NCBI GenBank assembly: GCA_021464245.1
Contig: JADCRB010000072.1
Coordinates: 700,510 to 764,509 of the forward strand
DNA: 64,000 nucleotides
Direction: 5' to 3'
Source of the DNA: Carallia brachiata
Taxonomy: Eukaryota > Streptophyta > Magnoliopsida > Malpighiales > Rhizophoraceae
Shown in pieces: positions 10,527 to 21,800 of this stretch. Each line of letters begins with the position of its first letter. Position 1 is the first letter of the stretch. The translations under genes and the position numbers were made by a program. The notes under the pieces were generated by a model. That model was not told the DNA's origin and made no database searches. It saw nothing but the letters and a program-made list of their open reading frames with translations.

Positions 10527-13500
10527 ATTGAAACATGTAGCTCAACTACTCATCATAGGAGTGGAACTACTACCGAAATATTATTGAGTCACAGTGAATC
10601 TCTCTTACAACCGACTACAGTGTTAACGAGTTTTGAACTCAACAACACTCTCCCGTGATCTAAATCCAAGGAGTGGGGCCAACACAATTGAGAGGACTCG
10701 AACACAGGTCGCGAAAGAGAAAAAGCTACTAAGTAACCACTAAACCATTGAGTTATTGGTTTCTTCAAAATTTTCTCCCCTCATTACTTTTATTTTGATA
10801 ATAGATGTATGTACACACACAAAAATATATATCGTATGCTAATTAATTTTGAGTTACACATCTTAAGAATAATAATAATTCTCACCTCTTACATTAATCC
10901 ATAAAAACCAAAAAAAAACTCCTCCAAAGTTGTAAATGAATTGCATCGTGTACCGTATAAGTTCATAATTTTATCTCCGTTTATAGCATTTACAACAAAA
11001 AGATTTTGTTAAATTGAAAGGATATTTTTTAGTTCAATAATTAAGAACCTTTATTTGACTTATTGGTCAGATACGATTTCGTATAAGATTATATGTCATT
11101 CAATTAAGAAACATAAATATGATACATGCTTGCCGATTGATGATGCCCCAGTATCTCCTTTTCTGGGTCGGGTAAAATGCCCCGTGGGTAATCTGTTGAT
11201 CCGCACGATCTCCAGTAGGAAAAGGGCATATCGAACTGCATCATGATCCGCATAAAATTGCAAGTTGAGTATATTCATTATTAAAATGCAAAATTACATT
11301 CAAAAGGATTTTGAGGCCATAAATAACTTGTATATTTTTTCTCCACAACCATTGATCACTTTTAGCAGTTAATTTATGTGGGCTGCGTTTTAATCGGCAA
11401 TCATTGCTTTATGTTAATTTCTGATGATTTTCTTGTTTGAAGTACAATTAACAGGTACTCTATCTGTAAACATTGAAAATTTATTCACCTGCCTTCACAC
11501 GCCACCGTGCAAATGATGGAAGTACTCAATTACATCTTGGAAATTTTAGGTGAGTTTGGGGTGGTGTGTCTGCGAACTATACAATCTACAATATTACCTT
11601 TTTTATAAAAATTAAACTATGTAGAAGAAAATGTATTTTATATCTAAACGCCTAAGTTAAAAATAAATATATCTTTTATAAATTATAAGTGTCAAAATGA
11701 CTCATGTCTCTCTTTAATTTTTTTTTTCCTAGTTATAAGAAATGGTGAAATACTATAAAATGAAAATATAATCAATAAAAACTCGAGTAAAAAATTTTCA
11801 CAGAATATTTCAATAAATTATATTAAAAATAAGAAACATCTCTTTTTTTTAATTAATGGCCAACAATTAACTACTACCCTCCTAAAAAGACTAAATGCAT
11901 TTACGCATGGTATTTACTAAAGTTTATTATTAATGATGGATACAAAAAATTAATCAACAAATCACAAGGACGATAATTAAACGCGTCACCAGCAAGCATT
12001 AATCATCCGATTAAGAGCCGAATTGCACGAATCAGTAAGTTAAGTATTAGGTTCCTGAGATTATTTCTTTACAAGTTGGAGACTTAAAAACGATTTTAAA
12101 GATTCAAAAACAGTGGTCCCATGGTGCTACTGAACAAATTTGTCTTTCTAATGTATAGATTTTATGCATTTGTATCTCGTTTCCGTCTTTAAAATAAAAA
12201 TAAAAATAAAAATAAAAAGTTCAAGGGGGGACCATCATGCACGACCACGTCCTAGCATTAAAATATATCTATTATTATAGGGAACTACCTCTTGCGAAGC
12301 TTTTACCCGTCTCCACTGGCAATGAGGACCATTGTACGAATGTTCGAAAACCCAGAAAAATTCATAATAAAAAAATGCAAAATAAGATCATAAAGAAAGA
12401 GAATAATTAGTTTAACAAATAGACCTGCTTCTCGATAAAATATTAAACATTCAAACACATGATTTAATCTCATTGTGTCATTGAATAAGGAAAATTTCTT
12501 CACATTGGGAAGACAACTTGACCCCTAATTGCCTAATCTACATTTATATTTATATCTACACACACATTAAGGAGAAAATTAGATAGGTTACTTTGTGTCA
12601 ATTGTATTTTTTTGATCTATTGCGAGCTGACAATACAGGGATAGTGCTCTTTTGAAAAGGCTAACTGTGATTTGTTCTTTTGTTTACATTCTACTTTATT
12701 TCGTTTCAGTTTCTCTCTTAAAGCTATATATATGGAATAATATCTGACCTAATCTATAATTTTAACAATATTCAATTATTTTAGGACTATAATATCAAAC
12801 TTGCTATCTTTCAATCCTAATTTGATAACCTCTTTCCTCCGTTATCTCTCCATCCCGCTCTCTATAACACACTCTTTTGCTTTCTCAGACATTTCTGTTT
12901 CTTTTAGTTCATATTGTATGTAAATCTTAATTTTTGATTTATATTTTTACTTTTAATTTGCTTTAATAGACCTCCGTAGCACAGGCACTTGACTAGTAAC
13001 TAAGTCTAACGCCTCAATCAAGAGTATCAGAGACATGATATAGTGCGAAAAAAAATTACAATCCCTAGATTTTTAGGCATTTTTAAAATATTCCTTTTCC
13101 CACCTCCTTCACTCTTCAAAGATATTGAGATTTGAGACTAGAAAGATAAAAAGAAAATGGGAAAGATAAACAATCGGAAAGGAAATTTTGCCCAAAGGTC
13201 GACTGGATTTGTTCAGTACTAATAATAGCTTCGTGGCAAGGTAATGTATTATATGCCTATTTCCATGTATTTAATTATGTAATCGTGTATTTGGTGGTGT
13301 ACTGAAAATCTAATTTAGTAGTGAGGTATGTTGTTATATCTTTTTTTTTTATCTATTAAAAAATTTATTAGTTATGAACTAGACTATAAGTGTAACAATT
13401 CTCATTTTTATAAATTTTGTACATTCTTTTGAGAATTATAAATTAAGACCTCAAAAATAGGTCTTTTAAGTATTTAACCACATGAATTGTATAATATTTT

Positions 13501-14808
13501 AGTAAACTCAGTTCCATCTTTTAAAAATTAGAACTCGATACATAATTGTCTAAATTTTTAACTGCTTGTGTATCTCACAAAAGACTCTCTATATCTTTCT
13601 ATAATGATTGATTATGTACTCTGTTATTTTATGATAAATGAAATCAATTATCTCATTCAAAGAATTTTTTTGTATACGTTATGATGCACTTTTTTTTTTT
13701 TTTCGACCAGTCATGATGCACCTTCCTTACATAGATATTTACGCATATGTATAGTGCGTGAATTACAACACTTGGAGCACACCATTTGGTTCCATTATCA
13801 ACCATTGGCCCAGCATTAATTCCTTAATTGAACACAGTGCCAGTGGGGAATCTTCATTTTGAGGGAATTAAGGAAAACGAAGACAGTCGCTCAATATGTG
13901 GGTGGTGTCAATTTCGCAGACATTATATTTAACCCATTGTACGGACTCGGAAAGCAACGAATCATACATACTTGCATTCCCCATCCAAAATAAGATGGAT
14001 TCCTGAACTAATTGCACGCAACAGAAGGAGAAAGGGGACAAAGGAAAAATACTCCTTAAATAGTGAATAAAGAAAGCTAGATATACTAGAAAGAAAAGTA
14101 CTTTACCTCATTAAGAAAAACTTTATCATGAAAAATTTTATATACGAAGATGCTGGGGTTTTTGCATTAATGCGTTGTACCCCATGATTCCCCGAACTTC
14201 CCTTTCTTAGAGCTTTTTTTTTTTTTTTTTTAATTTAGTGGAATTGAGGATTAAAATGATTGAGGTATGAGATTCAAACGCCTATGTTTTATTTTGAAGT
14301 TTTATATTCGGTAATAGTCACGAAGTTGTAACTATTAGTTAAAGCTTTATCGTTTATGTAATGAAACTTAATAAAGTTCATTTTTCTAGTTAGAAAGATT
14401 TGCTCCTTTTGTTTTGTTTATTGACGCATCTCTGTTTCAAGAATATTGATTTTTTTTCTTTTGTAATATGGCTAGAATTGGACCTCTTCGGTATCAAAAT
14501 ATGGCCCTTGGCTCCCCCTGTGGGCACTGCTGGTAGGGGGGTTTCGTTAGCTGTGTATCTTGTTTTGATATTAGTGTCCATGACGAATTGGCTATTCTAA
14601 ATTGTGATATTATAAATTGAGATGAGTCCTTACGATAAAAATACTATTAAATTTTAAAGAGACATAAATAAGAAAAAAAATTTATTCATGTTGGTTAAAG
14701 AAAATTTTAATTGATTATTTGACATTTGTGGTTCTCTGTGGTTACTTAAGATTAAACCAAATAATCTTTTTTTTCTTATGATAATTGCATTTTGATCATT
14801 TTGTTTTA
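10527..14808. other. Unit 1 non-coding 5' part
   Basis: AT-rich sequence conserved in units 2 and 3. No gene model could be supported. A short frame on the minus strand (about 11260-11130) stays open in all three units and is listed as a finding. The stretch 10536-10760 resembles a degenerate repeat with a tRNA-like GGACTCGAACACAGG block. Confidence 0.6.
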
Positions 14809-14830
14809 AAGAGAGAGAGAGAGAGAGAAG
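14809..14830. repeat. (GA)n microsatellite
   Basis: About ten GA dinucleotides. The unit 2 counterpart at 31376-31430 is longer and interrupted. Confidence 0.95.
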
Positions 14831-14853
14831 GAAATTAAAATCATATTAACATT

Positions 14854-15097
14854 TTTTTTTTGTCATTAAAATGGGAAAGTGAGGGTGGTGCCGCGACATT
14901 CCTGCCAAGGAGTATTGGACCTCCTCCAGTAGTGCGAACGATCTGAATGGTCACAGAAGAGCTCGCATCTGGAGAGGCCTAAGTTTAGCGGCACCTAAAG
15001 GTATTGGTTCAAGCGACATTGGGCTTAGTAGCGCTCGAAATTAAAATCTCACCTGAAATTCATTCGCTTTAACTAATTAGACCACATTCAGGGGTGG
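14854..15097 (-). mobile_element. tRNA-derived SINE, copy 1
   Basis: It is flanked by an 18-bp target duplication TAAAATCATATTAACATT (14836-14853 and 15098-15115); the unit 2 counterpart near 31440 has this sequence once, without the insert. On the minus strand the head has a pol III A-box-like GTGGTCTAATTAGTTAAAG and a B-box-like ATTTCGAGC. The body shares GGTG.CGCTAAA and GACCATTCAGATCGTT with copy 2, and the tail is a poly(A) run (poly(T) on the plus strand at 14853-14861). The family name was not recognised. Confidence 0.8.
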
Positions 15098-15115
15098 TAA
15101 AATCATATTAACATT

Positions 15116-17070
15116 GGCAAAAAGGTAAAACTAGACGAAGCCGAAGAGTCGAGAGGAAAAAAATTTAGGACTTGTTTTGTATTAGAGATTAGGTCCCATG
15201 GGTCTCTAGGCCTTCTTTCAATATGTAAATTGCAAGTCTGCATCATTAACATTGGCTACACTCGGACCGAAAAAAAACATTGGCTACACTTGCCATCTCC
15301 TTTTCTTTTATCAAATAAAAATGTTTTTTGGGGTCTTAAAAGCCTATTGGACGTCCAAAAATGAAGCCACATATATTTATTTCCCTGTAAAATGGTCTAG
15401 CCCAAGTATTTGAAATCTGAATTTTGAGATTTTTTGGAACTAGAAGATAAATTTATTGATCAGATTAGTTGATATGCAGTATGTCATTACTATACATTTA
15501 GCTTTCTTTGCAACAAGTCCATACTACTGTGTTTTTTTTTTTTTTTGGGGTTCTGTGTTTTGACTTCAGAGATTTTAAATCGAAAATGAGAAAACGCTAG
15601 GTTCAGAATTTCATTGAACAAAAAGAAACAGACATAGCAAACTTCAAAATGAAAAAGAAAAAAAAAATCCCATTTTTTCTTGTGACGGGGTAAAAGAGAA
15701 GCAAGGAAGACAAGTACATCTTGCTTTGTGAGTATTTACCCTTTTTTTTTTTTTTCACGAAATCTGAGTATTTACTAATAACCACTTGAATTGCATAAAT
15801 CAAAGAATCCCAAGAATTATGTGGGCCTGTAGAATGTCCAATAGAAATTAACAATTGTTTAGAGATAAAGTGTATACTTTTCACTCACCTAGTTTTTTTT
15901 TCAATAATTGAAAACCATCTTCACTACAAACAAAAGAGAGAGAGAATGGACGGTGAGAAATTTATCAAAAATATCAGACTTTTAGCAAGGAGAACAAAAA
16001 ATATCAACTCTTTATATTTTTATGGCTTATGGATGGGAAAGATCTAGTTGGGACCTGACATTAACTTTTGTTCGCTGCTCCTCCTTGGTGTTTTTGTCCG
16101 TCTTTTTAGTTTGGGGGTCCTGGGCTGTGCCTAACAGGTGTTATGAAGTCTAGTCCAATTTGTTGGTTGGAAGGAGCGTCTAATCTAAAGAAAATGAATT
16201 CAAGCCCAATCCTGGCCCACAATTTTTAACCCCATCTATAATGGTGTCGAGACCCACATCATTGTGGGGGGGTTGATGGACAATCCTCTTTTGGATTATC
16301 CAACCTGGGAAATGGGAGTCACTTTTCTCTCACTTTCTAATTCTCGAAGCCATGGTGAAGCAAACCAACTGTTTGCGGCCGGCCACCTGACTAGAGGAGA
16401 AGCGAGGGTTCAAATTTCTCGTTCTCGTACTCCCTTTCTTCGTAAGCTTAAACTCTCTAACAAATTAGAAAAAAAAAAAATGTAATAAAGGAACTACTTT
16501 CTATGCAATTTAAAATGGCCAAAGTTTTGGTTCTAGTTTCTTTTGATTTCACATTTTAATATAGGTCAAATTTTCATTAGGTGTCTCCCATTTTTGTTTA
16601 ATTTTCTTAAAATTAATTTTTTTTTTATCTGAAGGAAAGTTAAAATTTATATTACAATTAAAGAATTAAAGAAGGGAAGATTTGAAAGGAAAAGAGATTG
16701 ACATGTTATCTAGTATATAAATCAACTACTCTATACAACTGATTCTTTTTATTTTTTCCTTTTTCTTTTGTTATGGGGTTAAAATAAAAGGTTAATATCC
16801 AAAAAAATTACCAATTTTTATAAATTAACAAATACATCACAACCTTTAACATTTAACTAGTTGAATTTCGTTGAAATTTTTTTCAACAACTCTATCATAA
16901 CATGCATTAAAGTGAACAGAAATGGATTGAGCTAATAACGCACATGACGACGAAATAATGTTGCTGATGTGCGCTAAAAACAAAACGACAATTAAGTTTT
17001 TTTTGGTTAAATAAGAGAGAAAATGAGGGCATGCTTCCACGTCTTGCTAAAAGTTTGAAACCTCTGTATT
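15116..17070. other. Unit 1 intergenic sequence
   Basis: AT-rich, conserved in part in unit 2 (31445-32773 and 43656-44170). The empty target site of gypsy copy B lies at about 16254-16263 (CCCACATCATTG). A block at 16340-16440 contains GAGGGTTCAAATTTC, reminiscent of a pol III B box, but no complete SINE could be drawn. No gene seen. Confidence 0.6.
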
Positions 17071-17074
17071 TAAT

Positions 17075-17245
17075 GGTGTAAATGATCTAAATGATTACGG
17101 TAGAACTCATACTGAGAAACTCTAAATTTAGCCGCACCTAAGGGCCCTCTCCCATATGGCATTGCACATGGAGGCACTCGAATCTGGAATTCTCATCCGA
17201 AGTCTAAGAACTTACCAACGCAACTACACCAGAGATGGTAATCTC
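17075..17245 (-). mobile_element. tRNA-derived SINE, copy 2 (same family as 14854-15097)
   Basis: The minus strand begins CTCTGGTGTAGTTGCGTTGG (A-box-like), then CCAGATTCGAGTGCC (B-box-like). A body follows containing GGTGCGGCTAAATTTAG and a tail-proximal segment matching copy 1. The separation of the two boxes fits a tRNA-related SINE head. Clear target duplications were not found. Confidence 0.65.
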
Positions 17246-17390
17246 CGAGTAAGTTCCACATGATATAGAGATATAATTTGGCCAAAAGGACTTTAGGCCA
17301 AACCTACTTATTTTCTTCCATTAAAATCATAAAAAGCATTTTTTAAAATTAAAAAAAAAATTTAGTTTAAACCTACTTATTTTCATTCCA

Positions 17391-18101
17391 AGTGATTCAG
17401 GATCATATCTCCGTAATCTACCTGCTTTGGTTGTCCCAACTGGTGTCCAACTCGTTGCTTGTGGACATTGCCACACACAGGTTTCTCTGACGGATGGGAG
17501 AATACAAGGATGGGGCTATAATAGCTATGGACAGGCAGCTAATGAAAATTCCACATATGCTTGGTATCCATCACCGGTTGATTCGTATGCCATAGCCAAA
17601 GTTGCAGTAGCTTCTTTTTAGATAAGCCCTGTGAATTTTGACAAAAGCACAGTCACGCAGGTGTGTAGGTGAAGTGAGAAAGCTAGCAACTGGTGGTGGC
17701 CATTCGGCAGTGTTGACTGATGCTTGTTCCTTAAAAGAGTTGTGTAAGTTTAGACTTGCAGATGCTGTGAATCTATCGAATGCTTCAGAGATTGAGGATG
17801 TTGCATCCAGCACAGGATCCGCGGCTTTAGCCCATCTTTGTGGAAGATTGAGGTAATGTTCTTAGCACATGGCTGATCCATTACTAACCTGCTTTCTTCT
17901 AGGCTAGCAGCTACAAGTTGTCATTATTATGTAATGAGGTGTTGGTCTGTAAGGTATGCAGCAGTTAGTGTTGCTTAATCGCATGTGCAAATTTCTATAT
18001 TCATGCTCTAATTGTATCCATTTGCAATCAGCAGAGAGCATTTGCTTGATGATGTTGATTCAGATTATGAGAATGGTGACGTCGTCAGATGGAAGAACTA
18101 A
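17391..18101 (+). pseudogene. RCC1-family protein, C-terminal three-exon remnant
   Basis: Three exon-like blocks read in frame across GT/AG introns. Block 1 is about 17391-17584 (LVACGHCHTQVSLTDG, GWGYNSYGQAANENSTYAW). Block 2 is 17661-17852 (CVGEVRKLATGGGHSAVLTD, then LCKFRLADAVNLSNASEIED). Block 3 is 18035-18101, ending EHLLDDVDSDYENGDVVRWK plus a final residue and TAA. The glycine-rich HTQV/HSAVLTD repeats with GWG are RCC1 beta-propeller blades. The C-terminal LKELC...LARLC-like tail fits a plant RCC1/UVR8-like subfamily. No upstream blades are present, so the gene is 5'-truncated. It converges on the MADS gene. Unit 2 keeps only the flank after its stop (44690 onward) and has lost the exons. 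Confidence 0.8.
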
Positions 18102-18845
18102 GGTGACTTAATCTTGGAATTGGAGGTGGCTCGCCATCGGTCGACTGCAAAATCATATTTAGTGCAATTATTCAGGACTGTAAAATTAAAAATTATGCCT
18201 TACGTATTCCTCTGGAATTCCCGGTATCTTATTTTACGTTAGCTATTCTTTCAAGTTTCATCACAGCACGTTTGTGATTAGTCAGTTAATGACTGTGATG
18301 TGGTCATCAATTTGGTTCAAGACATTTATCTCATGGTTTTGAGAACTAAACTGGACTGACTGGTTCAATTGAAAAATCTGGCAGGTTCAAGATGTTTGTC
18401 CTGGATTGTGGAATGGAAATTTGTAATTGGCCTTGTGTAATCATGGACTTGAAATTAATTTGCACATTCTGAGCACTGAAAACGACTACTCTTGTATGCT
18501 TTATGCCTGCACTACATATTCATATAAGTGCATGCTGTAGACAAAAGATTTGGCCGTTACTTGGATTGTTCCTGCTTAAGGCGCTTAATTTACTCTCAAC
18601 TGTAAATAAGCCGCATGGGTTTTTTATCGTAAGATAATATTGATCATGCGATGATTGAATCTTCTTCCATATTTTAAGTCTGCATTTTGTATTCAATGCC
18701 ATGAAGCCAAAAGAGAAGGATTTTGAAGCATTTGAAACATCAAAATACATTGCTTATACGGAAGCAGCAATCAGACGTTGCCATGAATACATTACTGGTA
18801 ACCCGAAAGTGACACTATACACACTCTAACAAAACAATGTTAGAT
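18102..18845. other. Spacer between convergent RCC1 remnant and MADS gene
   Basis: No gene seen. A fragment at 18330-18395 (GAGAACTAAACTGGACTGAC region) resembles the ends of the MITE-like repeat and is missing from unit 2. The region next to 18845 would hold the MADS 3' UTR. Confidence 0.6.
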
Positions 18846-21800
18846 CTATTTTTGGACGTGGGAAAGCATCCATTTGGGCATTGATGTGTTAGTAGTAGGC
18901 TGAGTTTGAGCTTCAGCCTCCTCATTTTGGGTCATGAGCCCTCTAATCTGCGTAGGGCCACTGCCTCATCAACAAATAAATTCATTTTAGCTTTTTTGAC
19001 AAACCCTTCACAGTGTTTTCTGTTTGCAGTTTTTGCTTTGAATCCTATCCACGAACTAGCTAAATACGATTTAAAAAAAAACCGATAAAACAAAAAAACT
19101 CAGTTTGCGAGATTCCCACATTTGTGGGGTCTTGAGAATGATCTATTTATGCAATCTTTTTTTTGTTTTTATGCAAGGAGATTGTTTCTAAGATTTGAGA
19201 GAACACTGGAAACTTAAATGAGGAAAGAATTGGGGAGCTTCCGCCATGTACCAATGGAGATAGCGTGTGAGAGAAAGGGAGAGAAATGTTACCCGATATT
19301 TAGCGAAGGTGATGATAGCAACGGCAGCGTCTGAGACTGCGGTGGTTGCATGGAGTATGATGAGTTTTGACCAAAGATTTGCTGTTCCCACTGTGCTTGC
19401 CCAGCAAGTGTCTTTTCATTTTCCTTGAGCTATTTATTTCATCCAATTAATTAAGGAATATTACGAACTGATATGCAATATCCCATATTTATATCTCTAG
19501 GGTATGACTGACAGTCAATCTGAAACACCAGAATTTTACCTTGTTTGCCAGTATGTTGTTTTGCTCCTGCAATGCTCTTTCCTGCCATAAGCTTTTATGT
19601 CAGGCATCAGATAAAATCTGCTATATTTGAATGTGGACCATAAAGTTTTCTCAATTCTCAGTTTCCATAAGAAATTCACCAAAAACTAAAACTTAAGCAA
19701 GTAGAAAGGGAAACCAAGAGTATTATAAGTCATGTAATCTCTGCATTTTATTAATAGATATTTTATACTTTTTAACAGGATAAATTGCATCACGAGGTAT
19801 GCCTGTATATTTAACATCAAGCTTCAAACTTTAACAAAATTAACCTGCATGTGCTGTTGGAGACTTCTAAGGAAAATTGTTTATTTAATTCTATTGGAGA
19901 CTTTAGAAATTTTTGTTTGGGCTCCAAAACTGACCCCTCCTATACTCCTAAAAGTGCTGGTGGCATTGGCTAAGTACTTTAAAAAAAAACCAGAAAAACA
20001 ATTGACGAATATCCCATTCAGCAGTCAATTCCACATGAAAATTTCATTTGCATTCCTATATAAACTTGCATAAATGCAAGATATATCTTTACCTTCTTCT
20101 GTAGTTCTGAAATGGATTCATTGATGAGTTGGTTCTGAAAATAATTGCCAACATCAGTCTAACTCATTCTGTGATTAAGCATGACGTTGCTTGTAACAAT
20201 CAGAAAAAATAGCAAAACATTCAGAGACACTACGATTCACCTTTTTTGATCGTATGCGCTTAAGAGCAGTATCAATTTGTTGCTCCAGGTGTTGGATCTC
20301 TCTTAGACTCATGGGTTCTAGATCTTCTCCGGCATAGTTCCTGAATATTAATGAGAAATATTTACATGATTCTGTTGACTCAGGTTGCCTTGGTTGTCCT
20401 TGGGGATGTCTTTAATTCCTTTTGTTGTTTTTAAATTTTGGTATTTAGTGTTCTGCTACTTCCTTTGTTGGTTTAGTTTGTACTAATTTGTACTTGATAT
20501 CCTTTGTAACTTTTTACACTAATAATTAAATTTTACTTGACCTATAATAAAAAAAAAAAATGATTCTGTTGACTCTCCAATGCCGGACCACGTACTTCAA
20601 CAATCTAGCTCAGTAAAATGACCAGCCCCAACTTACTTAAATATACATAGTTCTCTAGCACTAATTTTTGCAGAAGATGAGGAGAGAAGCAGATGCTCAA
20701 AAGTCAGGGAAGTGCAGTACCTCACATTTCTTTGTAGCGCTTCAATCCTCGCCGTGAGCTTTGTATGTTCCAAAGCCGAGCTTCCCTAAATAGAATTGAG
20801 AAATTTGATGGACATGCATTAAGCCCCACAAGCGAGAAGGAATGTTTCTTTTCTATTTTTTTGTTTTTTGGGTCAAAAAAAAGAGTTTAGGAGTAGGATT
20901 AAGGGTATTTGCAAATTAGAGTCAGTAAGCTCTTATAGATCGTCAAGAGTTCATAGTAAAACTTATGTGTCGCACATTCATAAAAAACTCCAACGGTAGC
21001 AGCCAACGGGATTCGGAGAGAAGCCTATTTATTTTACATGCTCGCCTCAAATGCCTAGATAGTGTCAGAGCATTCACAATTCATTCATCGTATTGTATGT
21101 TCTAGATAGAAAATTCTTGCTTTGCAAATAAGCATCTTCACTAACCAATCAACAAACAGACCATTGCTAGTATAAAAATGCAATCTTGGTTTAGTCATTC
21201 TATATTTCGCAACAAAGAGTCGAATAACTGGTAGCTAGGGCCAAAACCACGCCAATCAATGCAGGTAAATTTTCAGATGTGGAGATTCAGTTTACTCTTT
21301 GGATAAATTGCCAAATTACATTAAATTGGCTACCAAAGTACCTGCTGGCCTGAGTCAGAAGCAATAAGCTGTCTTTCTGCCTGTGAATACCTCTCATATC
21401 TTTCTATGATGCCCTCCATGCTGACAAGAATTTGAAAAAAAAAGGTTCTAAAATAAGGCCAAAATAACCCAAGATTGAACTGAGAACGATGAGGGTATAA
21501 GCCATAAGGCTTTAGATCAAGTAATGTTTCTCTTCGAGACCTAAAATTCAGGAAGAAATAACTACTTGCCAAATAGAGAATACAAGAGAACACAAATACC
21601 AGCCCTTATAGTAATCGAGCCATATGCTAACCGGGAGACCATATCCACCCTCATTTTATTTTATCATTTTAGATATCCTACACTAATAAGTATTGGTTTA
21701 GGTTGACCCCAAACAGATTTATCTACCAATGTACAAGCATTTAAAACTTAGAAAAAACACTTATTCGGGATAGTAATTAATTCTCAAAGTGGTTGCCCCC

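Noticed and set aside
14400..14600. Hydrophobic frame ending LAVYLVLILVSMTNWLF
   Set aside because: The unit 2 counterpart has indels upstream and the start is not shared; composition fits AT-rich non-coding DNA.
16340..16445. Possible third SINE with GGGTTCAAATTTC
   Set aside because: Only a B-box-like match; no A box at proper spacing, no tail, and no target duplication. The block is shared with unit 2, so no insertion can be shown.
18942..18960. Alternative acceptors for the last exon of the unit 1 MADS gene
   Set aside because: The AG before 18942 also keeps the frame, and the one inside GCAGATTAG gives an early stop. The AG before 18960 was preferred because it yields LNIGGP, close to the usual AP1/FUL sequence.
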